Shown here piece after piece: positions 25,483 to 33,494 of a stretch of 64,000 nt of DNA. The stretch lies in the NCBI GenBank assembly GCA_031180725.1, contig JAPSLO010000001.1, positions 744,001-808,000 on the forward strand, in the 5' to 3' direction. The notes under the pieces were generated by a model, which did not search any database, was not told the origin of the DNA, and saw nothing but the letters and a program-made list of their open reading frames with translations. This DNA is from Roseomonas sp. (GTDB lineage: Bacteria > Pseudomonadota > Alphaproteobacteria > Acetobacterales > Acetobacteraceae). The stretch's first letter is position 1, and the number at the start of each line of letters is the position of its first letter. The translations under genes and the position numbers were made by a program.

Positions 25483-28329
25483 ATGCGCCTCACGCACCCC
25501 GCGATCCGTCCCGCTGCTGAAGCGGTGGGCATCACCTTCAATGGACGCCTGCTTTCCGCGCTGCCGGGGGAGACGGTGGCCGCTGCGCTCTCTGCCGCGG
25601 GCATTCTGGCCTACAGGCGGACGGCCGGCGGCGCGTCGCGCGGGTTGTGGTGCGGAATGGGGGCCTGCTTCGATTGCCTGGTGACGATCGACGGCCGGCC
25701 CAATCAGCGGGCGTGCCTGGCGAAGATCGCACCCGGCATGGTGGTGGAAAGCGAGGCGGGTGGCGGACCCCTGGCGCCGGAGCCGGCGGCGGTGCCGGAG
25801 GAGATCGGCTGCGACCTGCTGGTGGTGGGTAGCGGCCCTGCGGGCCTTTCGGCCGCCATCGCCGCGGCCGAGGCCGGCTGCGCCGTGCACGTGCTGGACG
25901 AACGCGACGCACCTGGCGGGCAATATCTGAAGCCGCTCGCCGCCAGCCATGCCCATGCCGCACCGGACCGGCAGTTCCGCCAGGGCATGGCGCTGCGCGC
26001 GCGGGCCGAGGCGGCGGGGGTTACCTTCCATTTCAGCGCGACCGTTTGGGGCGCCTTCGCGCCCGATGACCTCGGCGTGCTGATCGGCGGGCGGCATGTG
26101 GTGATCCATCCCCGCCGACTCGTGCTGGCGCCCGGTGCGCATGAACGCCCGGTGCCGATCCCCGGCTGGACCCTGCCGGGCGTGATGACCACCGGCGCCT
26201 TGCAGACGCTGGCGCGGGCGAACCGCGTTTCCCCGGCAGGGCGCGTGGTGATTGCGGGAAATGGCCCGCTGAACCTGCAGCTGGCCTGCGAACTGGTGGA
26301 AGGCGGCGTGGAGGTGGCGGCGGTGCTGGAAGCCGCGCCGAAGCCGGGATTCCGGGCTTGGCGCGACACGCTGCGTCTGGCCGCGCACGCGCCCGACCTG
26401 GCCTGGGATGGCGCCCGCTACCTGGCCACGCTGCGGCGCGCCGGCGTAAAGGTGATCTGGGGCGCCATGCCGCTGGCGGCGGAAGGCGAAGGGCAGTTCC
26501 GCACCCTGCGCGCCGCCACGTCGCGCGGCGAGATCCGCATTGAGGCCGGCGCCTGCGCGCTGAACTTCGGCTTCCAGCCGGAAAGCGGCCTGGCACGCGC
26601 CCTGGGCTGTGCCCACCGCTTCACCGATAGCGGCCTCGGCCGGCTGGAGACGGTGGCCAACGAGGACGGCCGCACCAACCTCGGTGCGGTCTTCGCCGTG
26701 GGTGATGGTGCGCAGATCGGCGGATCGCGCATAGCCCTTGCGCGCGGGCGGCTGGCAGGGCTTGCCGTTGCGCGCGACCTTGGCCGCGCCGTCCCCGAGG
26801 ACACCGCCACGCGCCGCGAGCTGGCCCATGCCATCGGCTTCCAGGATGCGCTCTGGCGCATCTTCGCCGTGCCGTCCTTCGATGTCGCACAGGTGCCGGA
26901 CGAGACGATCCTCTGCCGCTGCGAGGAAGTGACGGCGGGCACGCTGCGCGCCGCGCGGCAGGACGGGGCCTGTTCGCTGGCCGCGCTGAAGAAGGCCACG
27001 CGTGCCGGGATGGGGCGCTGTCAGGGCCGGATGTGCGGCGCCACTGTCGCGCGGCTGGCGGGCGGCAGTGCCGAGGCGGATTGGGCTGCCCCGCGCGCGC
27101 CGGTAAAGCCGGTGCCGGCCATGGCCTTGGCAATGGAGAAGCCCGAATGGCACGACGCGCCAGCCTTCGACCTCGCGCTATCTCCCGTCTCCCCTGGAGG
27201 CACGGCGGCAGCCGGGACATGCGACCTGCTGGTGATAGGCGGGGGCGTGATCGGCCTCGCCATCGCACGCGCCGCGGCGCGCGCGGGCTTCGCCACCATC
27301 GTCGCTGAACGGGGAGAGCCGGGCCAGGGCGCTTCCACGGCCAATGCCGGCAGTCTGCACATCCAGCTCCACGCCTTCGACAGCGCCGGCGCCGCCGCAG
27401 GGGCGGAGAGCGCGGCGGCGCAGATCCTCGCCCTCGGCCCGCGCAGCGTGGCACTGTGGCGCGAGATCGCGGCGGAGGCTGGCGAAGGCCTGGCCATCCG
27501 CACCGAAGGCGGGCTGATGCTGGCCGAAACCGAGGCCGAGCTGCGCGCCCTGGAGGCCAAGGTGCGCATGGAACGCGCCTTCGGCGTCACCTCCACCCTG
27601 TTGGGAGCCGGCGAGCTCTACGCGGCGGCGCCCTGGCTGGCGCCAGGCTTCGCGGGTGCGGCGCTCTGCGCCGAGGAAGGCCAGATGGACCCGCTGCGCG
27701 GCCTCTCCGCCTTGCTGCGCCTGACCCGCGCCGCGGGGGCGGAGATCCGGCATGGGGTGGAGGTGCTGACGCTGGAGAAGCAGGGCGCGCATTTCCTGGC
27801 GCGCAGCACCGCCGGCACGGTGCGTGCGGGCCGCGTCGTGAATGCCGCCGGGCCCTGGGCGGGGCCGATCGCCGCGATGATGGGTGTGCCGATCCCGGCG
27901 CGCGCCACTGTGCAGCAGGTGATCGCCACCGAGGCCGCGCCGCGCGAGATCCTGCGCCCACTCGTGCTGCACGGCTCGCGCCATCTTTCGCTTAAGCAGG
28001 GCGACGGCGGCCATCTGGTGCTGGGCGGCGCCTGGCCCGGCACGCTGGACGCGCAAGGGCGGCCGCAGAACCTGCGCACCTCGATCGAAGGCAACCTGGC
28101 CGTGGCACGCCGCGTGCTGCCGGCGATCGAAAGCCTGCATGTGATCCGCGCCTGGACCGGCATCAATGTGCAGGTGCCCGGGCCCATCCTGGGCGAGGAC
28201 CCGCGCCTGCCCGGCCTGTTTCACGCCGTCACCTTCAATGGCTGGACCCTGGCGCCGGCGATCGGCGAATTGCTGGTCGAGGCGATGCGCGGCGGCAAGG
28301 GACCGCCCGCGGTGTTCCGGCCCGCCTAA
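25483..28329 (+). CDS. Three-in-one flavoprotein: HcnA-like [2Fe-2S] + HcnB-like FAD/[2Fe-2S] + HcnC-like D-amino-acid-oxidase domains
   Basis: One uninterrupted 948-residue chain. Residues 1-100 are a ferredoxin-like domain with C57-x4-C62-x2-C65-x12-C78. Residues 108-460 are a two-dinucleotide FAD reductase (GSGPAG 116-121). Next is a BFD-like cluster domain (C478-x-C480 and C513-x4-C518). Residues 578-948 form a DAO-family FAD domain with GGGVIG at 586-591. In HcnABC, opine oxidases and D-hydroxyproline dehydrogenases these parts are separate subunits; here they are fused. It probably oxidises an imino or amino acid and passes electrons through the clusters to FAD and then to a quinone or other acceptor. 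It is divergent from the DapA-like/transporter unit. Cyanide synthesis is possible but unsupported. Confidence 0.9.
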   Translation: MRLTHPAIRPAAEAVGITFNGRLLSALPGETVAAALSAAGILAYRRTAGGASRGLWCGMGACFDCLVTIDGRPNQRACLAKIAPGMVVESEAGGGPLAPEPAAVPEEIGCDLLVVGSGPAGLSAAIAAAEAGCAVHVLDERDAPGGQYLKPLAASHAHAAPDRQFRQGMALRARAEAAGVTFHFSATVWGAFAPDDLGVLIGGRHVVIHPRRLVLAPGAHERPVPIPGWTLPGVMTTGALQTLARANRVSPAGRVVIAGNGPLNLQLACELVEGGVEVAAVLEAAPKPGFRAWRDTLRLAAHAPDLAWDGARYLATLRRAGVKVIWGAMPLAAEGEGQFRTLRAATSRGEIRIEAGACALNFGFQPESGLARALGCAHRFTDSGLGRLETVANEDGRTNLGAVFAVGDGAQIGGSRIALARGRLAGLAVARDLGRAVPEDTATRRELAHAIGFQDALWRIFAVPSFDVAQVPDETILCRCEEVTAGTLRAARQDGACSLAALKKATRAGMGRCQGRMCGATVARLAGGSAEADWAAPRAPVKPVPAMALAMEKPEWHDAPAFDLALSPVSPGGTAAAGTCDLLVIGGGVIGLAIARAAARAGFATIVAERGEPGQGASTANAGSLHIQLHAFDSAGAAAGAESAAAQILALGPRSVALWREIAAEAGEGLAIRTEGGLMLAETEAELRALEAKVRMERAFGVTSTLLGAGELYAAAPWLAPGFAGAALCAEEGQMDPLRGLSALLRLTRAAGAEIRHGVEVLTLEKQGAHFLARSTAGTVRAGRVVNAAGPWAGPIAAMMGVPIPARATVQQVIATEAAPREILRPLVLHGSRHLSLKQGDGGHLVLGGAWPGTLDAQGRPQNLRTSIEGNLAVARRVLPAIESLHVIRAWTGINVQVPGPILGEDPRLPGLFHAVTFNGWTLAPAIGELLVEAMRGGKGPPAVFRPA

Positions 28330-28377
28330 GGCAGCGGCGCTGCAGCTTCTCTGTGCGGCACGGCGATGCGCGCGAGG

Positions 28378-28902
28378 CTACAGGCGCGCATACAGCAGAT
28401 GCAGCGCGCCGGCGCTGCGCGGCGCGCAGGAGACCAGGCGGAAGCCGGTTTCAGGCGTTCCGTCGGGGAACAGCGGGATGCCTTCGCCGAGCACCAGCGG
28501 CATCAGCGCCATCTCCAGCACGTCAAGCTTGCCGATGGCCAGCATCTGCCGGATCACCTCGCCGCCGCCTTCCACCCAGATCCGTGCATGGCCTCGCGCC
28601 TCGAGCTCCGCGGCCACATCGGCGATGGGGCCGGCGCGGGTCTCCACGCCAGGCGGCGCATCGGCGATCGGGCGGCGGGTCAGCACGGTGACGGGCCGGT
28701 CGGCATAGGGCCAGTGGCCCATCCGCCGGCAGGCGTCATAGGTCGCACGGCCCATCAAGATGGCGCCGATGCCGGCATAGAATTCGGCAAAGCCAAATTC
28801 CTCCGGCGGGCCGAATCGGCCCAGCCAATCCACATCGCCATCGCCGCGCGCGATGCGTCCATCCAGCGAGACGGCAATGTGGCAGTGCCAGAGGGTGCTC
28901 AC
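28378..28902 (-). CDS. RibD C-terminal/dihydrofolate-reductase-like reductase
   Basis: A 174-residue member of the DHFR-like family fused to RibD in other proteins; it binds NADPH. Seen are WHCHIAVSLDGRIARGDGDVDWL at the N-terminus, ILMGRATYDACR (residues about 48-59), the RPVTVLTRRP strand, and ARIWVEGGGEVIRQML, the family's V-x-GGG nucleotide loop. It starts at GTG 28902 with GAGGGC seven bases upstream. It lies 10 bp after the HtrA-like gene and probably shares its transcript. The substrate is unknown; riboflavin synthesis is unlikely for a stand-alone copy outside a rib operon. Confidence 0.85.
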   Translation of the reverse strand: MSTLWHCHIAVSLDGRIARGDGDVDWLGRFGPPEEFGFAEFYAGIGAILMGRATYDACRRMGHWPYADRPVTVLTRRPIADAPPGVETRAGPIADVAAELEARGHARIWVEGGGEVIRQMLAIGKLDVLEMALMPLVLGEGIPLFPDGTPETGFRLVSCAPRSAGALHLLYARL

Positions 28903-28912
28903 CGCAGTGCCC

Positions 28913-29905
28913 TCAGTGCAGCCGCGGCGCCTTCATGAAGCTGGCGCGGTCAGCGCTGGCGACGGGGACCGTGAAGCGCCGCCCGTCGCGTTCCGCCGCC
29001 ACCGTGACGCTGACGCCCGCCGCCCCCCGCGACCACAGGCTTCGCCACAGCGTCGCCAGATCCTGCGCCTCTGTCCCGTCGATGCCGAGGATGCGGTCAC
29101 CCGCGCGCAGCCCGGCCTTCTCCGCCGGTCCGTGCGTGGCGACGGAAGCGACGACAATTCCGTCCTCCTGATCGGCGGCATAGAGGCCGAGCCAGGGCCG
29201 CGCCGGCTTGTTGACCCGTCCATAGGCCAGCAGGTCATCGAGGATCGGGTGCAGCAAGGCGACGGGGACGCACATGTTGAGGTCCAGCCGTCGCCCGCGC
29301 TTGTCTCGGTGCTGCAGCACCAGGCTGCCGATCCCCAGCAGCTTGCCGTCCTCTCCGATCAGACCAGCGCCGCCCCAGGAAGGATGCGCGGGCGCGGTGA
29401 ACAGGGCTTCCTCCAGCAGGTATTCCCAGTAGCCGGCGAAAGGTTCCTTCGCGACGACGGAACAGGCGACCGCGGCGCCGTCCGCGCCCTTGCCGCGGGC
29501 GTTTGGCGCAGCGGCCAGCACCGCCTGGGCGCCGGCTTCCGGCAGCGCGGGGCCGGCAAGCTCGAGGGAGGGTGCCTCCAGCCGGCCCAGCGCCTGCACC
29601 AGCCCGAAGCCCGTTTCGAAATCATAGGCCAGCGCGTGGCCCTGTACCACACTGCCGCGCGCGGTAGTGATCCAGATGCTGTCGGCCTCGCCCACCAGAT
29701 ATCCGATGGTCAGCACCAACCCGTCGGGGCGGATCACCACACCGCTGCCTTCGCGCTCGGTGCCTAGGGTCCGGGCAGAGAAGGCATCGGCCGGCACGCG
29801 CGACTTCAGCGATACCACTGAGGCCAGCGCCTGGTTCAGATCGAAATCATAATCGGCCGGGTCCGGCCGCAATTCGTCGGGGATGGTCCAGTCGTCCTCG
29901 GCCAT
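28913..29905 (-). CDS. HtrA-like trypsin-fold + PDZ protein with all catalytic residues replaced (pseudoprotease)
   Basis: The 330-residue protein has an HtrA/DegP-like trypsin fold (about 25-215) and one PDZ domain (about 225-310; PWLGLYA, GPAEKAGLRAGDRILGIDG). The three catalytic positions can be placed by the conserved flanks: TNAHVV is TIGYLV (His to Y69), D-x-x-TD is DFETG (Asp to G99), and GNSGG is PSWGG (Ser to W177). No signal peptide or membrane helix is present, so it is probably cytoplasmic. It is likely a binding or scaffold protein rather than a protease. It lies between a small lipoprotein gene (27 bp upstream) and the RibD-like reductase. Confidence 0.85.
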   Translation of the reverse strand: MAEDDWTIPDELRPDPADYDFDLNQALASVVSLKSRVPADAFSARTLGTEREGSGVVIRPDGLVLTIGYLVGEADSIWITTARGSVVQGHALAYDFETGFGLVQALGRLEAPSLELAGPALPEAGAQAVLAAAPNARGKGADGAAVACSVVAKEPFAGYWEYLLEEALFTAPAHPSWGGAGLIGEDGKLLGIGSLVLQHRDKRGRRLDLNMCVPVALLHPILDDLLAYGRVNKPARPWLGLYAADQEDGIVVASVATHGPAEKAGLRAGDRILGIDGTEAQDLATLWRSLWSRGAAGVSVTVAAERDGRRFTVPVASADRASFMKAPRLH

Positions 29906-29932
29906 GTCCGTCCTGTCCTTCAGCCGGCCAAC

Positions 29933-30298
29933 CTACAGAAGGCCGGGGCCGGGGCGGAAGCCGGGGGAGGCCGCAGGAAGGGGAGGGGTGACGGTAATGG
30001 GATCCGGTCCGGTGCCGGTCGGCACCTCCGGCTGCCACGGGCAGCGGAAGGCGATGCTGTAATCCGGCTGGCCGATTTCGGTTCGTATCGGCTCGAAGCC
30101 GAGGTTGCGGTCGGCGCACCAGCGGCGCGCCCGTTCCACCCCGAGCCTAGCGGCGGATGCCGCGCTGGGAGCGCGCTGTGACAGGGCGAACAGGCCAGAC
30201 TCCAGCTCCACCACCTCGCTTGTCCGTGCGCAGCCCGGCGCCAGCGTGAGAAGCGCCAGCGCAGCCAGCAGGCGAATGACGAGGGGCGATCGGCGCAT
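29933..30298 (-). CDS. Small predicted lipoprotein of unknown function
   Basis: A 121-residue protein that I do not recognise. The N-terminus MRRSPLVIRLLAALALLTLAPGC is a lipoprotein-like signal with a candidate lipid-modified cysteine at residue 23; the lipobox LAPGC is imperfect because of the proline. The mature part contains two further cysteines (RRWCADRN and FRCPW), possibly a disulfide, and a proline-rich tail. The ATG at 30298 is chosen because the signal starts there; a longer frame exists upstream. It is the first gene of a probable three-gene unit with the HtrA-like and reductase genes. Confidence 0.65.
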   Translation of the reverse strand: MRRSPLVIRLLAALALLTLAPGCARTSEVVELESGLFALSQRAPSAASAARLGVERARRWCADRNLGFEPIRTEIGQPDYSIAFRCPWQPEVPTGTGPDPITVTPPLPAASPGFRPGPGLL

Positions 30299-30406
30299 GA
30301 TGACGTGTCGCGGGCTGTCCCCAGCCCCGGCGCCCGGGGCTTCGAGCCTCATCGGTGCCAGGATCGCGGCAGCAAGGCCAGCCTCTTCACAGAGACGCGA
30401 GGCGGT

Positions 30407-30745
30407 TCAGCCTGGCATCTCCTCTAGCAGCTCAATCTTCCGTTGCAGCTCCGCCGGGGAGATCGTCATGCCGCCCTCGGCATCTGGGTGCAGGATCCGG
30501 GCCGCGGGAATGCCGAGGGCGCCCTGCAGGATGGCCCTGTCCCGGCCGACCAGCCGGCGCGCCAGCAGAGGGCGGCGATCACCCGTGCGCTGCGCAGCGC
30601 CATGGCCGCTTCCAACTGCGCCCTTCCGAGCCCCGTGCCAGCCGCAAACCGCGCCAGCACGGCCGCCAGGCCTGGCGCGGCTGTCCAGCAGCGCGGCGGC
30701 CAGCGTGTCATCGGGTTCGGAAGCTATGGGCGGAATGCTGGCATG
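30407..30745 (-). pseudogene. Frameshifted remnant of a DUF2336-like gene
   Basis: No single frame is protein-like across this stretch, but successive frames read as one DUF2336-type C-terminus. First comes [16 protein letters not shown] (starting near 30730). In a second frame follows [20 protein letters not shown], then [16 protein letters not shown]. Another shift gives [20 protein letters not shown] and ends [14 protein letters not shown] with TGA at 30407-30409. At least two frame changes are required and the N-terminal part is missing. DUF2336 proteins are common, poorly understood alphaproteobacterial proteins. The family assignment is from pattern memory; the frame breaks are seen directly. 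Confidence 0.6.
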
Positions 30746-30868
30746 TCACCGCTGAACCGGCGGTTGACGCGGACGGGCCTGCGAAAGGGGACGGCAGGGC
30801 GCGTTGACAGGGGGGAAGGGTGCTTCCAGAAACCAATCATCCCTTCTTGTCAGGAAGCCGTCCGACCC

Positions 30869-31705
30869 ATGACCGACACCGCCCTGCAGGCGCGCATCGA
30901 GGCGCTGTGGGCCCGCCGCGAGGGCCTGAGCGCCAGCACCCAAGGCCCCGATCGCGAAGCCGTGGAGGAGGCGCTGGAACTGCTGGATTCCGGCAGGGCG
31001 CGGGTGGCCCAACCGGATGGGAAGGGCGGCTGGCAGGTGAACCAGTGGCTGAAGCAGGCTGTGCTGCTGAGCTTCCGGTTGCGCGACAGCGCGCCCATGG
31101 ACACCGCCGCCGGGGCCTATGACAAGGTGCCGCTGAAGTTCGAGGGCTGGGGCGAGAACCGCTTCAAGGCCGCCGGCTTCCGCGCCGTGCCGGGCGCCGT
31201 GGTCCGCCGCAGCGCCTATATCGCGCCAAACGTCATCCTGATGCCGAGCTTCGTGAATGTCGGCGCCTATGTGGACAGCGGGACCATGGTGGACACCTGG
31301 GCCACCGTGGGGTCCTGCGCGCAGATCGGGAAGAATTGCCACATCTCCGGCGGCGCCGGCATTGGCGGCGTTCTGGAGCCGCTGCAGGCCAATCCGGTTG
31401 TCATCGAGGACGACTGCTTCATCGGCGCGCGGTCCGAGGTGGCCGAGGGCGTGGTCGTGGAACGCGGCAGCGTGCTGTCCATGGGCGTCTTCCTCGGCGC
31501 CAGCACGAAGATCATCGACCGTGCGACGGGCGAGGTCTTCTACGGCCGCGTGCCGGCCTATTCGGTGGTGGTGCCGGGCAGCCTGCCGGGCAAGCCGTTG
31601 CCGGATGGCACGCCGGGGCCCGCCCTCTACTGCGCGGTGATCGTGAAGCGCGTGGATGAGCGGACGCGCTCCAAAACCAGCATCAACGATCTGCTGCGCG
31701 ACTGA
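30869..31705 (+). CDS. dapD: 2,3,4,5-tetrahydropyridine-2,6-dicarboxylate N-succinyltransferase
   Basis: Succinylates tetrahydrodipicolinate in the lysine/diaminopimelate pathway. The 278-residue protein has a helical N-terminus, a left-handed beta-helix of hexapeptide repeats ([20 protein letters not shown] onward, about 110-220) and the family's [19 protein letters not shown] and [16 protein letters not shown]. The C-terminus is [10 protein letters not shown], as usual. The ATG at 30869 gives the canonical [14 protein letters not shown] start. dapE follows 62 bp downstream, completing two consecutive steps of the succinylase branch. Confidence 0.98.
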   Translation: MTDTALQARIEALWARREGLSASTQGPDREAVEEALELLDSGRARVAQPDGKGGWQVNQWLKQAVLLSFRLRDSAPMDTAAGAYDKVPLKFEGWGENRFKAAGFRAVPGAVVRRSAYIAPNVILMPSFVNVGAYVDSGTMVDTWATVGSCAQIGKNCHISGGAGIGGVLEPLQANPVVIEDDCFIGARSEVAEGVVVERGSVLSMGVFLGASTKIIDRATGEVFYGRVPAYSVVVPGSLPGKPLPDGTPGPALYCAVIVKRVDERTRSKTSINDLLRD

Positions 31706-31767
31706 AGCCAGTGCTGCCCCGGGCGCGCTCCGTCGCTGCGGGGCGCGCCAGGGCGGCGGAACAGGTC

Positions 31768-32907
31768 ATGAGCACAGACCCCATTCCTCTTGCACAGGCG
31801 CTGATCCGCTGCCGCTCCGTCACCCCGGCCGATGACGGGGCGCTGGATCTCGTGCAGCGCGCGCTGGAGCCACTGGGCTTCGCCTGCACGCGCCTGGCCT
31901 TCGGGCCGGACGATTACCGTGTGGACAACCTCTTCGCCCGGCGCGGCACGGAAGGCCCGCATTTCTGCTACGCCGGTCATACCGATGTGGTGCCGCCCGG
32001 CAACCCTGCCGCCTGGATGGACGATCCCTTCGCCGGCGTGATCCGCGACGGCGTGCTGTATGGCCGCGGGGCCTGCGACATGAAGGGCGGCATCGCGGCC
32101 TTCATCGCAGGACTGACGGATTTCCTGGCCGCGCATCCGGCCCATAAGGGCAGCATCTCCCTCCTTATCACCGGCGACGAGGAAGCGCGCAGCGTGGACG
32201 GCACCGCGAAGGTGCTGGAATGGATGCAGGCCAAGGGGCAGATCCCCGACATGGCCCTGGTGGGCGAGCCCACCAGCCGCGCCGCGCTGGGCGACACGGT
32301 CAAGATCGGCCGTCGCGGCAGCCTGAATGCCTGGATCACCGTGCAGGGCACGCAGGGGCACAGTGCCTATCCCACCAAGGCGGACAATCCGATCCATCGC
32401 CTGGTGGCCGCACTGGCGCCGCTGCTGGCGACGCCGCTGGACAATGGCAGCGCGCACTTCCCGCCTTCCACCCTGCAGGTGACAGGCTTCGACGTGGGCA
32501 ATGCCGCCACCAATGTGATCCCCGCCGTCGCCACGGCGATGCTGAACATCCGCTTCAACGACCATCACCGCAGCCCGCAACTGATCGAGCGCCTGCATGC
32601 CACGCTGAAGGCGGCGGGCGCGCGCTACGAGATGCGCACCGAATGCTCCGGCGAGAGCTTCCTGACCGAGCCCGGCCCCTTCGTGGACGGACTTGCGCGT
32701 GCCATCCGCCGCTCCACCGGGGTGGAGCCTGTGCTGGATACCGGCGGCGGGACATCGGATGCGCGCTTCATCGCGCGCTACTGCCCCGTGGCGGAGTTCG
32801 GCGGGGTGGGCGCGACGCTGCATAAGACGGACGAGAATGTGCCCCTGGCGGAACTCCACGCGCTGGCAGACGCCTATCGCACCGTCCTCGAGGAGTTCCT
32901 GACCTGA
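31768..32907 (+). CDS. dapE: Succinyl-diaminopimelate desuccinylase
   Basis: Zinc peptidase-like enzyme that releases succinate from N-succinyl-LL-diaminopimelate. The 379-residue protein has the binuclear site motifs CYAGHTDVVPPG (first metal His and Asp), RGACDMKGG (bridging Asp), TGDEEARSVDGT (catalytic Glu pair) and LVGEPTS, with the dimerisation-domain GRRGSLNAWI and a C-terminal ATLHKTDENV histidine. The ATG at 31768 is chosen over a longer frame because similarity starts at MSTDPIPLAQALI. It follows dapD and precedes a membrane-protein gene by 20 bp. Confidence 0.97.
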   Translation: MSTDPIPLAQALIRCRSVTPADDGALDLVQRALEPLGFACTRLAFGPDDYRVDNLFARRGTEGPHFCYAGHTDVVPPGNPAAWMDDPFAGVIRDGVLYGRGACDMKGGIAAFIAGLTDFLAAHPAHKGSISLLITGDEEARSVDGTAKVLEWMQAKGQIPDMALVGEPTSRAALGDTVKIGRRGSLNAWITVQGTQGHSAYPTKADNPIHRLVAALAPLLATPLDNGSAHFPPSTLQVTGFDVGNAATNVIPAVATAMLNIRFNDHHRSPQLIERLHATLKAAGARYEMRTECSGESFLTEPGPFVDGLARAIRRSTGVEPVLDTGGGTSDARFIARYCPVAEFGGVGATLHKTDENVPLAELHALADAYRTVLEEFLT

Positions 32908-32927
32908 CCCAATCCTCCCCGCCGCCG

Positions 32928-33494
32928 ATGCGCCTGACCATCGCGGCGGGCCTGGCCGGCGCCTTCCTGTTGGCCCGCGGCCGCGCCTATGGGCTGGCGC
33001 TGATGGAATCAACGCATGAGGGCGCGTGGCGCAGCTTCGTCGCCGCCTTTGTCTGCCTGCCGGCCTTCCTGGCGCTGCGCTTCTTCGCCTGGGCCGGAAT
33101 GGGGGTGCCGGAAGGCGGCTTTGGCCGGTCGCTCCTGGCAGAGCTGCTGGGCTATGCGACGGCCTGGGTGACTTTCGCGCTGCTGTCGCTGCCGATCGTG
33201 GATGCCTGGGGCCGCAGCGCCGCCTGGCCGCGTTTCATTGCAGCGTGGAACTGGACCAATGTGGTGCAGTACCTGGTGCTGTTGGCGCTCTCGGTGCCAG
33301 CACTGCTGGGCCTGCCGCCGATGCTGGCGCAGGCCCTCGCGCTGGTGGCACTGGGCTATGCGCTCTGGTTGGAATGGTTCGTGACGCGCGCAGCGCTGGA
33401 GGTTGATGGCGGCCGCGCCGTGTTCCTGGTGCTGGTGGATTCGGTGCTGGGTCTGCTGCTGGCCGGCGTGATTCGCGCGATGTCAGGGGGATGA
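32928..33494 (+). CDS. Conserved integral membrane protein of unknown function
   Basis: A 188-residue hydrophobic protein with about five predicted membrane segments; I do not recognise a family name. The segments run roughly at residues 3-20, 40-57, 70-90, 112-150 (two spans) and 160-185. The loops are short, and RFIAAWNWTNVVQYLV precedes the fourth span. It lies 20 bp after dapE and overlaps the next gene by 4 bp (ATGA), so it is translated as part of the dapD-dapE transcript. A membrane partner of the dap/def block in related bacteria is plausible, but no function follows from this. Confidence 0.75.
   Translation: MRLTIAAGLAGAFLLARGRAYGLALMESTHEGAWRSFVAAFVCLPAFLALRFFAWAGMGVPEGGFGRSLLAELLGYATAWVTFALLSLPIVDAWGRSAAWPRFIAAWNWTNVVQYLVLLALSVPALLGLPPMLAQALALVALGYALWLEWFVTRAALEVDGGRAVFLVLVDSVLGLLLAGVIRAMSGG

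Noticed and set aside
25483-28329. Hydrogen cyanide synthase (HcnABC) as the definite function of the fused flavoprotein
   Set aside because: Domain content matches, but the same architecture serves opine, hydroxyproline and sarcosine-type oxidations, and the neighbours are catabolic and transport genes.
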